Shown piece after piece: positions 32,701 through 38,335 of a stretch of DNA of 64,000 nucleotides (within the stretch, counting starts at the first letter, position 1; each line of letters starts with the position of its first letter). The translations under genes were made by a program, and so were the position numbers. The DNA is taken from contig NZ_CP049838.1 of NCBI RefSeq assembly GCF_013085465.1, forward strand, positions 8,618,001 through 8,682,000, written 5' to 3'. Under the pieces are notes generated by a model. It was not told the origin of the DNA, searched no databases, and worked only from the letters and a program-made list of their open reading frames with translations. Source of the stretch: Streptomyces asoensis. Its GTDB lineage: Bacteria > Actinomycetota > Actinomycetes > Streptomycetales > Streptomycetaceae.

Positions 32701-33325
32701 GGCGCACCATCCGGCGAACGCCGCGGCCGACGGCTTTGCGCGGGCGATCGTCGCCCGCCGCCGTGCTGCCGGGCTCGCCGGCTGCGCCCCGGTGCTGCTG
32801 CCCGCCGCTGCCGTGACCGGGGCCGACGGCGCGACGGACCAGGACGTGACGCTGTCGGCGGTGTCCGAGGCGCTGCGCTCCGGCGAGCCGTTCCCGGTGC
32901 CCGGCCGGCCCGAACAGTGGGCCGCCCCGGCGGCGGGCCGTCCCGTGCCGCCGCTGCTGCGCGGGCTGGTCCCCTCGCGCCGCCGGTCGGCCGCCCACAC
33001 GGCGGAGTCGGGTGTGGGTGCCGAGAACGGGTGGACGGACCTGCTGCACGGGCAGAGCCTCCAGGAGCGGGAGCGGACCGTACTGGACCTGGTGCGAGCG
33101 CAGTTGACCGAGGTGCTCGAACTGGATCCGGCCGAGCCGGTCGACGCGCAGCGCGGGTTCTTCGAGCTGGGCCTCGACTCGCTGCTGGCGATCGAGCTGT
33201 CCCGGCGGATCGGCGGCCGCACCGGCACCGCGCTGGCTCCCGCGGCCGTCTTCGGCCACCCGACCCCGGCGGCGCTCACCGGGTACCTGCTGACACGCCT
33301 GGAGGACACGAAGGCCGATGCCTGA
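17732..33325 (+). CDS. Type I modular polyketide synthase, three modules, ansamycin chain terminus
   Basis: A 5197-residue PKS. Domain order: docking helix, KS-AT-DH-KR-ACP, KS-AT-DH*-KR-ACP, KS-AT-DH*-KR*-ACP (asterisk = inactive by active-site reading). The start is TTG at 17732 with GGAGG 6 bases upstream, giving an N-terminus (MSTPEQDLVKALRASVKETA) of coiled-coil docking type. An in-frame ATG at 17678 would put 18 extra residues before it and is less likely. A docking helix instead of a loading domain means the AHBA-loaded chain comes from a PKS outside the window. No thioesterase is present after the last ACP (LGLDSLLAIEL), as expected where a RifF-type enzyme releases the product. It acts in the cytoplasm. 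Predicted from the domains: C1 carbonyl, C2 methyl, C3 ketone, C4 methylene, C5 hydroxyl, C6 methyl with C6=C7 double bond. Confidence 0.96.
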   Translation: MSTPEQDLVKALRASVKETARLRQKNSQLLAAASEPIAVVSIGCRFAGGIAGPEDFWKVVSEGADVYTPFPDDRGWDLEGLYDPDPDTPGTTYVNRGAFLHDAAQFDARFFGISPQEAMAMDPQQRQLLEVCWETLERSGIDPQSLRGSDTGVYAGIVHQDYAPDLPGVEDFLSLERALGSAGGITSGRVAYCLGLEGPAVTVDTMCSSSLVAIHLATQALRRGECSLALAGGATVMATPGGFVGFARQRGLAFDGRCKSFAAAADGSSWAEGVGVVLLERLSDAERNGHRVLAVIRGSAVNSDGASNGLTAPNGPSQQRVIRSALAAAGLSTDDVDAVEAHGTGTTLGDPIEAQALIATYGQGRDPKRPLLLGSVKSVLGHTQAASGVAAVIKTVLALRHRHLPATLHVDAPTPQVDWSSGTVELLTEGREWPESGRPRRCGISSFGASGTNVHMLLEEAPDTPGTEAPVPAPTEPEQKIPFIVSARTPTALANQARLLGGSVDDGVALGDLASALVTGRALMSHRAVLLARTRDELRSGLALLAEGRTGTGVVTGAAGQTGPGKTVFAFPGQGTQWAGMGRELLDASPVFAARIAECQEAFEPWVDWSLTDVLRGDGTELERVDVVQPVCFAVMVALAEVWKSVGVVPDAVIGHSQGEIAAACVAGALSLADAARVVTLRSQAIAEVLPRGGGMASVGLPVHEVRALIEPWAERLQVAAVNGPSTVVVAGEGAALDELTAHAAEQDFRFRRIPVDYASHSHYVESIRPSLEADLGGLASSAPRIPFYSTVESRWLGEEDRLDADYWYRNLRQPVLFDPAVRELIAQDHRVFVELGAHPVLVPAVTDIAEELDADVLAVGSTRRDEGGTDRMLASLAEVFVRGVTVDWNTAVPEPGPAPVELPTYPFDHQRYWISMPGTGTSAESLGQVSSDHPLLGAVVELPQTDGLVFTSRLSLATHPWLAGHRIQNTVLVPGTAYVDLAIRAGDQFGHGILDELVIEAPLVLPAEGAVRVQVAVGGTDVTGRRPVEVYGSRDGEGWTRHAAGMLADSYAGTGGSGFDFGQWPPPGARPEDTDDFYARLADRGYDYGPAFAGLTAVWRRGEEIFAEAVLPAEHREDIEKFGIHPALLDAALHANAFHRRDDDRNVLPFAWNGVQLHAAGAGALRVRVAPCGPDALAFDAADETGSLVLTMQSLVSLPMSDLSAEPARQAPDTLWQLDWERVPSVAGQPTGNRAVVATSGDVARMALAEDLGEPVPDLAVLDLTAHTDAGTRAGDDPLPLLGRVLGVLQAWLDEPVLASVTLVVATRGAVPAPGPVTDLDGAAVWGLLRAAQAENPGRFVLVDIESGADRDRAIAAALATGEPQTAVRDDAVLAPRLGRARLTEPDAPMEFAEDGTVLITGGTGVLGALLARHLVNEHGVRRLVLASRRGTDAEGVTALVDELTERGTSVVVASCDVSDRDALAALLASIPSEHPLTGVVHAAGVLDDGVVAGLDPHRMAGVFAPKAGALRLLDELTRERPPQVFAAFSSAASVFGSAGQGNYAAANAYVDAVVSARRAEGLPAVSLAWGLWTPVTGMTGQLAEVDRTRMSRGGVRPMSTAEALTLFDLGIRSGNPLLVPIRLDLGAVRAEAAADGTVPPLFRALVRPARRTAQAGAGAAGALARRLAGLSDQEQTELVLDLIRTEVSVVLGLGGADPAMDSERFGDIGFDSLTAVELRNRLSAATAVKLPATLVFDYPTPRALARHLLEQVGGTVDAVAPVRPAAPAEATDDDPVVIVGMACRLPGGVTSPAELWQLVADGRDGISEFPDDRGWNLDGLFDSDPDRAGTAYTQRGGFLQDAGYFDAALFGISPREALAMDPQQRLLLETTWQVLEGTGIAPSSLRGERVGVYTGMSIHDYLGSLTDVPAELEGFTTTATAGSVASGRVSYVFGLEGPAMTVDTACSSSLVAIHLAAQALRQGECELALAGGVAVMGSPVGVTGFSRARGLAADGRCKAFAAAADGTVLSEGVGLVLLERLSDARRNGHRVLAKIRGSAVNQDGASNGLTAPNGPSQQRVIRAALAAAGVAPDEVDALEAHGTGTTLGDPSEAEAIIATYGRDRSPDRPLWLGSVKSNLGHTQAAAGVTSVIKMVGALTRGVLPATLFVDEPTPHVDWSAGTVALLTEERPWPETGRPRRAGISSFGISGTNAHLILEQAPVEPAAPDTVATAPEPPDDEADAVLPFVVSAHNPVALAGQVKRLRAAVATGLSLPGTARTLLDGRALLAHRAVVAAADRETLVERLDAITAGESVPGATLGTAAAGAATSVVFVFPGQGSQRPGMGRELYARFPVYAAAFDEVCARLDDRLLGAVGTSVRDVVLAEPDSPRSALLDQTVYTQAALFAVETALFRLAESWGVRPRLLLGHSIGELTAAHVAGMLSLDDAATVVVARGRLMQALPAGGAMAAVAAGEDEVRPFLGSGVDIAAVNQPSSVVLSGDEDAVLAAADALRAQGRKVKRLPVSHAFHSARMDPMLAEFRAAIADVTWRPARIRIVAHQDGDMTSTDYWVEHVRRTVRFADGVAAALGQGGKLFVEIGPGAALTAPVLETAAASGAEPVCTPMLRDGHEEAQTAIGALAELFVRGVPADWQTLLPAGAPAVELPTYAFDRTHYWLKTAGGRTDATGLGQVAADHPLLSAVVPVPDTGGLVGTARLSSATHPWLEEHRVHGATVVSTAALLDLAVRAGDEVGCGVVARLAVETPLVVPPNADVRVEITVGAADGQGCRPVTIHGARNGSGTWVRHASGELSARTPAAPEPEPQAWPPAGAEPVETHTESTCLLGVWRRGEDTYAEVALPDDGTDPRGAAEFGLDPALLDAVTRAVTAGATAATVWEEVVLHASGARCLRARLAPLGDHRWTLEATDEAGIPVLSARSWTAAPIRPEDVGTSAAADATYRVVWTATEPSAAPPERTATATVASPADVTAFAGRITAPADGPTQTAAEETGHDERRHSLPATAVFEVAAGRDAQPLLADVLAVLQAWQHEAPADTRLVVVTRGAVPAGPTTVTDVPSAAVWGLVRAAQAEMPERMLLLDLDPGADTEAAVATALATGEPQVAVRGTTLLVPRLAPAGPLAQQSAEQPVVNPDGTVLVTGGTGSLGALVARHMVRARGARHLLLAGRRGPAAEGAEELVAELSALGATVTVAVCDVSDRDAVAALLAGIPAAHPLTAVVHTAGVLDDGLLGAMDPARLAAVLGPKAEGGRHLDELTRDCDLAAFVAFSSAAGLLGSAGQANYSAANAYLDGLMTARRAAGRPGVALSWGLWDQAGGMTGHLDAADRARMSRGGVLPLSPEEGLVLLDAALDSGEAHLVPIKLDLAAARADAASGGPVQPLLRQLVRARRRAGGTAVAGDLLAALAGRSPAEQESRLLTLVRSRAALVLGHRSADDIEPDTAFQAVGMDSLGGVELRNRLATATGLTLPATLVYDYPTPRQLAGFLRDELVGTAAPAEATPVVAGGTHDDIAVVGLGCRLAGGVRGVDDFWDLLVRRGEGRAPFPTDRGWDLSTLPVEAGSFLTDAAEFDAGFFGISPREAVAMDPQQRLLLEVVWEALEDGGLDPATLRGTDVGVFVGVMGQGYGMFGGDAQSDGLRGTGGAVSVVSGRVSYAYGFTGPAVSVDTACSSSLVAMHLAIQSLRNGECSLAVVGGVTVMATPGAYVEFAKNGGFATDGRCKAFAASADGTGNGEGVGVVLLERLADAHVNAHSVSAVVRGSAISQDGASNGLTAPNGPAQQRVIRRALAVAGVAPADVDVVEAHGTGTRLGDPIEAQALLATYGRRDPEQPLWLGSVKSNIGHTQAAAGVASVIKMVLALRHQALPATLHVDAPTPEVDWSSGTIQLLTDARPWPSRPGRTRRAGVSAFGLSGTNAHLILEEPPQRPGEPARRPAEGAPLPFVLTAVNPARLAALAARLADFAERGTVPLPTLAAALAHGRTRHGTRATVIAADRTELVDELRALGTGGTDRAPVGEPSGPGTEVVFVFPGQGGHWVGMGRELMDHSPEFRGWVRRCDALLAEYDLDWTLEQALGGENDLSRVDVIQPASFVMTTGLAQLWASTGVVPDVVLGASQGEIAAACVAGLLSVEDGLRAIVLRSRMAAQLPSTGAMLVVGVSRARMTEMLADYQGRVEIGAVNGPATVAVSGERAAIEELAAAMADQQLWFRRIRADYASHSFLVDELQEPMLAALDGIGERPAQGLVPGCRFYSTVDGRWIGPDELLDAAYWFRNLRRPVELDAAVRAVSADARAVVEVSAHPGLVPSLLDIIQDTGRTTPVLATLRRHEGGRERLTTAFAEAFAAGLPVSWETTVPAEPADWRELCRELPTYPFDHRRYWLRSAPTTDTGALGLARTEHPLLATMVELPQSDGLMAVSRLSAHDQPWLTAGTEGTPVEVPGSVWVELAIRVGDEVDCGNLDELELRAPLMLGPGDAVRLQICVDGVDAAGRRPVTVRSAPATTDRRRPVWTLHAQGVLSPTTTAAVFEPDPAPWPPTGAEPVGLDELPVATGATVPPALHAVWRRGEDTYAEVAVPADRSDEAARFGVHPLLLEAAAHAAGFPAGHTPSVWRQVVLHASGASALRVRLRRTGDGVSLEAADQAGLPVLTAARVTAGPATVAPADRRCRALRTEWVPLGNGRASTAVEVVTVDSDSAVFELAAEPSTVGAVAAVFDVGVGREPEDACRRALAVAQAWLDEPDLEGCHLVVRTRAAVPAGPRDTGPAALDPAAAAVWEMLAAIQAEYPGRFVLLDAPPEDADASPENSGETSLGHVLAADVPQAAVRAGRVYVPRLVPVEATEATAPTVDPDGTVVIVGGTGTAGARVARHLVAEHGVRHLVLVGRGDPDTGSAEALAADLTVLGASVAVRACDAGDRDALRRLLDGIPDDHPLTGVVHAAGLPDDTRPAELDAYRLTEVLAARTESLRHLADLTADDRLALFLVITSAAALLGPAHHPANAAADGFARAIVARRRAAGLAGCAPVLLPAAAVTGADGATDQDVTLSAVSEALRSGEPFPVPGRPEQWAAPAAGRPVPPLLRGLVPSRRRSAAHTAESGVGAENGWTDLLHGQSLQERERTVLDLVRAQLTEVLELDPAEPVDAQRGFFELGLDSLLAIELSRRIGGRTGTALAPAAVFGHPTPAALTGYLLTRLEDTKADA
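17836..23000 (+). other. PKS module 1: KS-AT(methylmalonyl)-DH-KR(B type)-ACP, all active
   Basis: KS Cys207 lies in DTMCSSSL (Met for the usual Ala), with EAHGTGT and LGHTQ histidines. AT has Ser657 in GHSQGE plus RVDVVQP and YASH, the methylmalonyl signature. DH keeps HPWLAGH, HRIQNTVLVPG (Asn where Gly is usual in HxxxG), YDYGPAF and HPALLDAALH. KR has GGTGVLG, LDD (B type), SSAAS and NYAAAN. ACP serine is in GFDSLTAVEL. Together they predict an alpha-methyl alkene. Confidence 0.88.
23056..28200 (+). other. PKS module 2: KS-AT(malonyl)-DH(inactive)-KR(B type)-ACP
   Basis: KS Cys1948 in DTACSSSL with both histidine motifs. AT Ser2412 in GHSIGE and HAFH, the malonyl signature. The DH remnant reads HRVHGATVVS, where the proline of HxxxGxxxxP is Ser, and the YGPxF segment is missing, so dehydration is not expected. 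KR has GGTGSLG, LDD and NYSAAN and looks active (B type). ACP serine is in GMDSLGGVEL. Predicts a beta-hydroxyl. Confidence 0.86.
28254..33300 (+). other. PKS module 3: KS-AT(methylmalonyl, variant GASQG)-DH(dead)-KR(dead)-ACP
   Basis: KS Cys3667 and both histidines are intact. AT has RVDVIQP and YASH (methylmalonyl) but the nucleophile motif is GASQGE (Ser4113), with Ala in place of the usual His. The DH lacks its histidine (QPWLTAGTEG) and the YGPxF block. In the KR the catalytic Tyr position is Asn4996 (HHPANAAADG where active KRs read GxxNYxAAN) and LDD is changed to PDD. The extension should therefore keep a beta-ketone. The linker before FLTDAAEF is shortened. Confidence 0.86.
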
Positions 33326-33385
33326 CAGATCCTCACCCGCGGCAGCGACCGGACGCACAGCGCGACTCCCCGGAGCAGAGAGGCA

Positions 33386-34204
33386 GTGACCGTGTTCGAC
33401 ACCGACAGCTACCTGCGGCGGCTGGGCCACGACAGTGAGCGGGCCGGGCGTCCCGCGCCCGACCTGGCCACCCTCGTCCGGCTGCACAAGCGGCACATGG
33501 AGACCGTGCCGTTCAGCAGCACCGGCTCCCTGGCCGTGCCGACCGCGAGCGGCGAGGTGGTCGATCTGGTCGACTTCGACCAGGACGCCACCTTCGACGC
33601 CGTCGTCGCGGCGGGCCACGGCGGCGGCTGCGTCCAGATGACCCGGCTGTTCCTGCGCCTGCTGCGCGACCTCGGCTACGACGTCGACCTGATCGCCGGC
33701 ACCACGGCCGAGGGGAAGGCGGACTATGGCGTCGATGTCGAGCACATGCTGATGGTGGCCCACGTCGACGGCGAGCGCCGGCTCGTCGACGTCGGATATG
33801 CCGGGCCGTCGTTCCTCGCACCGCTGCGTCTCGACGGCGCCACGGACGGGCGGGAGCAGGTGCAGTACGGCTGCCGGTACCGCCTGGTCGAGGACGGCGA
33901 CGGTGTGCTCCTTCAGCGCAGGCCGCGGCTGGGGCGCTGGAGCGTGGTCTTCCGCTTCACCCCGAAGGTCCGCGAGCCGGCCGAGTGGTGCGCCTTCCAG
34001 GACCTGGCCAACGTGAAGCTGGCCGCGGTGACCCCGGAGAGCGCGCCCCAGCTCTACAGCCGGGCTGTCGCCGACGGTCAGGTGGTGCTCAAGGGCCGGC
34101 GCCTCCTGACGGTGCGGGCCGGCATCGAGAAGTCCCGAACCATCACCGACGACGAGGAACTGCGCACGGTCCGGGACGCGATCCTCGGCGGCACGCTCGA
34201 CTGA
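33386..34204 (+). CDS. rifF: Amide synthase that releases and cyclises the ansamycin chain (NAT family)
   Basis: A 272-residue arylamine N-acetyltransferase-like protein. The Cys-His-Asp triad is visible: Cys82 in GHGGGCVQM, His120 in VEHMLMVAHV and Asp135 in RLVDVGYAGP; the spacing of 38 and 15 residues fits the family. RifF homologues take the finished polyketide from the last ACP and join its carboxyl to the AHBA amine, forming the macrolactam. The GTG at 33386 has AGAGAGG upstream; a GTG two codons later is an alternative. It lies 60 bases after the PKS stop, the same position as rifF after rifE in rifamycin. Length and motifs are those of ansamycin amide synthases and not of xenobiotic NATs, given the context. 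Confidence 0.95.
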   Translation: MTVFDTDSYLRRLGHDSERAGRPAPDLATLVRLHKRHMETVPFSSTGSLAVPTASGEVVDLVDFDQDATFDAVVAAGHGGGCVQMTRLFLRLLRDLGYDVDLIAGTTAEGKADYGVDVEHMLMVAHVDGERRLVDVGYAGPSFLAPLRLDGATDGREQVQYGCRYRLVEDGDGVLLQRRPRLGRWSVVFRFTPKVREPAEWCAFQDLANVKLAAVTPESAPQLYSRAVADGQVVLKGRRLLTVRAGIEKSRTITDDEELRTVRDAILGGTLD

Positions 34205-34282
34205 AGCGCGGCACGCCGTTCCCCTCGCTCGATGCGGGTCCCACGCCCCTCGTCCCATCACCGTCGACAGAACAGGATGGAC

Positions 34283-35569
34283 ATGCGTCGCAACCTATCC
34301 CGCTCGGAGAACCTCTACGCCGGGGAGATGAGAACGCAGGCTGTGCGCATGTGCATGGTGCGCGGCGGCGTCGACCCCGACGTGCTCGACGCGGCGTTCG
34401 CAGCGGTGCTCGCCGACCACCCCTCGCTGCGCAGCCGCCTCGAGCAGGACGCCGAGGGTGCTTTTCTCAGCCTGCTGAAGCCTGACGAGCTGCCGCGCCT
34501 GGTCGTGCGTCCCGACGGCCCGGACGTGCTGGTCCAGGAGTGGAACACGCCGCTGCCGCTGGGCGGCCCGCTGGTCCGCGCGGTGCTGCTGACCGGCGAG
34601 CAGGAGGACACACTGCTCCTCGGGGCCGACCATGCGATCTGTGACGGCCGCAGCGCGACCGCCCTGTGCTTCCGCCTGTGGCGGTACTACGCCGATATCA
34701 AGGCCGGCACGCACCCGGCCGGCCGACCCGTCCGGGAGGACTGGCCGGCGGCGATCGACGACCGCCTGGCACCCGTCACCGAGGCCGACGTGGCTGCCTA
34801 CGTCCGGGCGCGGCTCGACCGGGCCGAGGGCGCCCCCGTCGCCGCCCTTCCGTACCTCGCGGCCCGGTCCGGCGACGTGGCGCCCCAGCAGGGCCGGACC
34901 CAGTCACGCCGGCTCCGGCTGACCGCCTCCGAGACCACGGCGCTCCTGGGGTTCGCCAAGAGCGCCGACGTGTCGGTGCACGGGCTGGTCGGCGCGACGA
35001 TCCTGGCAGCCGTACGGTCCGGTCTTCCCGCGGAGTATGCCGACCACCGGCTGGCCTGCGTCTCCACGGTGGACCTGCGCGAGCGTGTGGAGCCCGCGCT
35101 GAACCATGAGGTGATGGTCCCCGCGGCCTCGTGGTACCAGGATCTGGTCGACGTACCGGCGGGGGCCGACCTCGTCGCACTCGGCCGTCGTCTCGGCGCG
35201 GGCCTGGGCGCCGCGGTCGACCGGGGTGACCCTGCCCTCGAACTTCAGTCACTGGACAGGCTGCTGGCCACCCCGCAGCTGCTGGCGGCGAGCATGGTGA
35301 TGACCAACATCGGACGCGTCACCCTCCCGCCGCCCCCGCCCGGACTGGAGATCGTCGACATGCGAGGGTTCGCGGTGTCCAGCAAGGCGCCGTCGTTCCT
35401 CCAGCACGGCCCGGTGCTCGCCTCGCTGACGACGGTCCGCGACCGCTTCCGCATCGAGATGCCCTACAGCACCGAGTGCTTCACGGAAGGACAGATGGAC
35501 GCGGTCCACGACCATGTCCGGGCGACCTTGCGCGAGTTCACCGACCGTGCGCCGGTTCCGGTCGGGTGA
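34283..35569 (+). CDS. PapA-type condensation-superfamily acyltransferase
   Basis: A 428-residue stand-alone acyltransferase of the condensation (CoA-dependent acyltransferase) fold. It has the HxxxDG catalytic motif in DHAICDGRS (His near residue 117) and the N-terminal RRNLSRSENLYAG typical of PapA5-like enzymes, which form esters between carrier- or CoA-bound acyl groups and alcohols. The DFGWG motif of NRPS C domains is not seen; the region ITNIGRV-like (VMTNIGRVTLP) is in its place. ATG at 34283 is chosen because AACAGGA lies 6 bases before it; ATG at 34277 is an alternative. Placed directly after rifF, it most likely acylates the macrolactam with the side-chain acid. Donor and acceptor are inferred. 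Confidence 0.85.
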   Translation: MRRNLSRSENLYAGEMRTQAVRMCMVRGGVDPDVLDAAFAAVLADHPSLRSRLEQDAEGAFLSLLKPDELPRLVVRPDGPDVLVQEWNTPLPLGGPLVRAVLLTGEQEDTLLLGADHAICDGRSATALCFRLWRYYADIKAGTHPAGRPVREDWPAAIDDRLAPVTEADVAAYVRARLDRAEGAPVAALPYLAARSGDVAPQQGRTQSRRLRLTASETTALLGFAKSADVSVHGLVGATILAAVRSGLPAEYADHRLACVSTVDLRERVEPALNHEVMVPAASWYQDLVDVPAGADLVALGRRLGAGLGAAVDRGDPALELQSLDRLLATPQLLAASMVMTNIGRVTLPPPPPGLEIVDMRGFAVSSKAPSFLQHGPVLASLTTVRDRFRIEMPYSTECFTEGQMDAVHDHVRATLREFTDRAPVPVG

Positions 35570-35581
35570 GGACCCGGCGCG

Positions 35582-36373
35582 CTAATCGCCCGCGCGGGTT
35601 CCGACGACGACCGTGCAGTACATCTCGTCGTTCGTCGACACGCGCGGGACGAGGCCGTGGTCGGCCATCGCCCGTGCGGTGAGCGGCGCCTGCTCCTCGC
35701 TGGTCTCGATCAGCAGGCTGCCGCCCGGCGCCAGCCACGCCGGTGCGCCGACGGCGACCCGCCGGTGCACCTCGACACCGTCGGCGCCGCCGTCGAGCGC
35801 GTGCCTCGGTTCGTGGTCGCGTGCCTCGGGCGGCATCATCGCGATCTCGTCCGTCGGCACGTACGGGGCATTGACGACCAGGACGTCCACGCGGCCGCGC
35901 AGCGAGTCGGGCAGCGCGTCGTACAGGTCCCCCTCGTACACATGGGCGTCGGGGCCTGCGTTCAGCCGGGCGCAGCGGACCGCGTGCGGGTCGACATCGG
36001 CGCAGGACAGGTCGATCCCGGGGACCCGCGCGGCGACGGCGGCGCCGATCGCTCCGGTTCCGCAGCACAGATCGACGACGACCGAGCCCGGCCGGGCCAG
36101 CTCCGCCGCGAGGTCGACCAGGAACCGGGTGCGCTGACGCGGGACGAACACACCGGCGTCCACCCGGACCCGCAGGCCGCAGAACTCGGCCCAGCCGAGG
36201 ATGACTTCGAGCGGTTCGCCGACGACGCGGCGGTGCACCAGCACGTCCAGCTCGGCGGGTGTCGCGGCAGCGTCGAGGAGCAACTCCGCCTCCTCCTCGG
36301 CGAACACGCATCCAGCGCCGCGCAGGGTGCTCACCGTGCGTAACAGCACCTCAACGGCGGGAGTGATCGACAT
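35582..36373 (-). CDS. HemK/PrmC-like SAM methyltransferase
   Basis: A 263-residue protein with the class I SAM motif VVDLCCGTGAIGAAVAAR, the acidic DVDPHAVR and the catalytic tetrapeptide NAPY (NPPY family) in VVNAPYVPTDEIAMMPPEARDHEP. The helical N-terminal domain and this motif arrangement are those of protein-glutamine N5-methyltransferases; actinomycetes often carry such a second copy beside the release-factor enzyme PrmC. NPPY changed to NAPY is a substitution in the substrate-glutamine pocket, so a different substrate is possible. It converges with the PapA-type gene and diverges from the carboxylase gene. Its link to antibiotic synthesis is not shown. Confidence 0.8.
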   Translation of the reverse strand: MSITPAVEVLLRTVSTLRGAGCVFAEEEAELLLDAAATPAELDVLVHRRVVGEPLEVILGWAEFCGLRVRVDAGVFVPRQRTRFLVDLAAELARPGSVVVDLCCGTGAIGAAVAARVPGIDLSCADVDPHAVRCARLNAGPDAHVYEGDLYDALPDSLRGRVDVLVVNAPYVPTDEIAMMPPEARDHEPRHALDGGADGVEVHRRVAVGAPAWLAPGGSLLIETSEEQAPLTARAMADHGLVPRVSTNDEMYCTVVVGTRAGD

Positions 36374-36450
36374 CGAAGCCTTTCGAGGAAGAATCCGGCC
36401 GGCCGGGCCGATCCGCAGGCCGCGGATGCGTCACGTGCCGTCAGACCGGG

Positions 36451-36482
36451 GGATGTGGCGTGAGGGGATATCAACTTACGGT
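36451..36482 (+). promoter_or_regulatory. Promoter-like element GGATG-N21-TACGGT upstream of the pccB leader
   Basis: GGATG (36451-36455) and TACGGT (36477-36482) are 21 bases apart, an exact match in both blocks to the elements at 1165 and 9385. The TACGGT ends 39 bases before the leader ORF start at 36522. Its presence here links the carboxylase genes with the ansamycin genes. Confidence 0.6.
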
Positions 36483-36521
36483 GACCAGCGGACGGTTCGC
36501 GCAGCTTAGCAGGAGAGGCCA

Positions 36522-36608
36522 ATGGAGTTCGTGACCAAGGAAGTTGGCATCGAACGTGGGTCAGCGGCCATGAGGGCCGCACGGTGGCGGGCGGCTGGGC
36601 GATCATGA
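36522..36608 (+). CDS. 28-residue leader peptide overlapping the carboxylase start
   Basis: A short frame, [20 protein letters not shown] followed by a basic tail, stop TGA at 36606. Its ATG follows AGGAGAGGCCA, the best ribosome site in this region, while the downstream carboxylase ATG (36605) has none and overlaps the leader stop as ATGA. The arrangement fits translational coupling or an attenuating leader. No family recognised; not hydrophobic, no signal peptide. Confidence 0.6.
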   Translation: MEFVTKEVGIERGSAAMRAARWRAAGRS

Positions 36609-38239
36609 GTACGGTCACCGGTCCCGCGGAAGTCTCCGCGGTCGCCGCCCCCGATGCCCCCGACCCGCGCACGACGGCGGGCAAGCTGGCCGACCTTCGA
36701 CAGCGCACCGACGCCGCGTTGCACGCCGGCAGCGCCGCCGGGGTGGAACGCCAGCGGGCGAAGGGGCGCGGAACGGCCCGCGAGCGCATCGATGCCCTGC
36801 TCGACCCCGGCTCCTTCGTCGAACTCGACGCGCTGGCCCGGCACTCGCCGGCTCCCGGCGCGCAGGAGCGTCACGCGATGGGGGACGGCGTCGTCACCGG
36901 CACCGGCACCATCGACGGCCGCCCCGTGGCCATCTACAGCCAGGACGCCACCGTGTTCGGCGGAACACTCGGTGAGGTGCACGGTGACAAGATCGTCAAG
37001 CTGATGCGCCTGGCGGCCAAGGTCGGCTGCCCGCTCGTGGGCATCAACGACGGCGGAGGTGCGCGCATCCAGGAGGGTGTCGGCACACTCGGCCGCTACG
37101 GCGAGATTTTCTACCACAACGTGCGCTGCTCCGGCGTCGTCCCGCAGATCTCGCTGATCATGGGCGCGTGCGCCGGGGGCGCGGTGTATTCGCCGGCGCT
37201 CACCGACTTCACCGTCATGGTCGACCGGACCAGCCACATGTTCATCACCGGGCCCGAGGTCATCAGGACCGTCACCGGCGAGGAGGTCGACTTCGAGACC
37301 CTCGGGGGCGGCCGTCCGCACAACGCCCGGTCGGGCGTGGCGCACTACCTGGCCTCCGACGAGGACGACGCGCTGGCCTACGTCAAGGACCTGCTCAGCT
37401 ATCTGCCGAGCAACAACCTCTCCGTGCCGCCGGTCTTCTCCCCACCGGAGCCGGCGGGTTCGAGCGCCGACGGGCCGACCGCCACCGATCTCGAACTCGA
37501 CACGATCGTCCCGGACTCGCCCCACCAGGCCTACGACATGCTCGAGGTCGTCACCAGGGTGCTCGACGACGGCGAATTCCTCGAGGTGCAGCGGATGTTC
37601 GCGCCCAACATCCTCGTCGGCTTCGGCCGGGTGGACGGGCGCAGCGTCGGCGTCGTCGCCAACCAGCCCACGCATGTCGCGGGTTGCCTGGACATCAACG
37701 CCTCGGAGAAGGCGGCGCGGTTCGTGCGCACCTGCGACGCGTTCAACGTGCCCGTCCTGACGTTCGTGGACGTGCCGGGTTTCCTGCCCGGCGTCGACCA
37801 GGAGTGGGACGGGATCATCCGGCGGGGCGCCAAGCTGATCTACGCGTACGCGGAGGCGGTCGTCCCCAAGATCACGGTGATCACGCGCAAGGCGTATGGC
37901 GGTGCCTACGGTGCCATGGGCTCCAAGCACCTCGGCGCCGACGTCAACCTGTCCTGGCCGACCGCGCAGATCGCCGTGACGGGCGCGGCGGGAGCCGTCG
38001 GCATCCTCTACCGCAAGGAACTGGCGGCGCTCGAGGGCGATGAACTGGCCGAACGACGCGCCCGGTTGGTGCGGGAGTACGAGGACCAGGCCACGCCCTA
38101 CGCCGCGGCCGACCTCGGTTACGTCGACGCGGTCATCCAGCCGTCGCGCACCCGTGCGCAGATCGGGTGGGCGCTGCGGCTCCTGGAGACCAAGCGCGCG
38201 GAAGGGCCACCCCGCAGGCACGGGAACATCCCGCTCTGA
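36605..38239 (+). CDS. pccB: Acyl-CoA carboxylase beta subunit (propionyl-CoA carboxylase type)
   Basis: A 544-residue carboxyltransferase subunit of normal length. Visible are [20 protein letters not shown], the N-terminal crotonase-like half with [20 protein letters not shown] and the oxyanion-hole block [12 protein letters not shown], and the C-terminal half with [19 protein letters not shown] and the second AGAVGIL. With a biotinylated alpha subunit (not in the window) it carboxylates propionyl-CoA, and sometimes acetyl- or butyryl-CoA, to malonyl-type extender units. Two of the three PKS modules here need methylmalonyl-CoA, so precursor supply is the simple role. It lies under a cluster-type promoter element and behind a coupled leader ORF. 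Confidence 0.92.
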   Translation: MSTVTGPAEVSAVAAPDAPDPRTTAGKLADLRQRTDAALHAGSAAGVERQRAKGRGTARERIDALLDPGSFVELDALARHSPAPGAQERHAMGDGVVTGTGTIDGRPVAIYSQDATVFGGTLGEVHGDKIVKLMRLAAKVGCPLVGINDGGGARIQEGVGTLGRYGEIFYHNVRCSGVVPQISLIMGACAGGAVYSPALTDFTVMVDRTSHMFITGPEVIRTVTGEEVDFETLGGGRPHNARSGVAHYLASDEDDALAYVKDLLSYLPSNNLSVPPVFSPPEPAGSSADGPTATDLELDTIVPDSPHQAYDMLEVVTRVLDDGEFLEVQRMFAPNILVGFGRVDGRSVGVVANQPTHVAGCLDINASEKAARFVRTCDAFNVPVLTFVDVPGFLPGVDQEWDGIIRRGAKLIYAYAEAVVPKITVITRKAYGGAYGAMGSKHLGADVNLSWPTAQIAVTGAAGAVGILYRKELAALEGDELAERRARLVREYEDQATPYAAADLGYVDAVIQPSRTRAQIGWALRLLETKRAEGPPRRHGNIPL

Positions 38240-38335
38240 GGGGACCCGCCCCCCGGGGCGGGGACGCGACGGAACGACCGGAAACACAGCGGGACCCGGA
38301 TCTGACAGTTGACGGACCGAAAAGGGCGTACACAC

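Noticed and set aside
33386..34204. Xenobiotic arylamine N-acetyltransferase
   Set aside because: It lies 60 bases after the terminal PKS gene without thioesterase and near AHBA genes, which marks it as an amide synthase.
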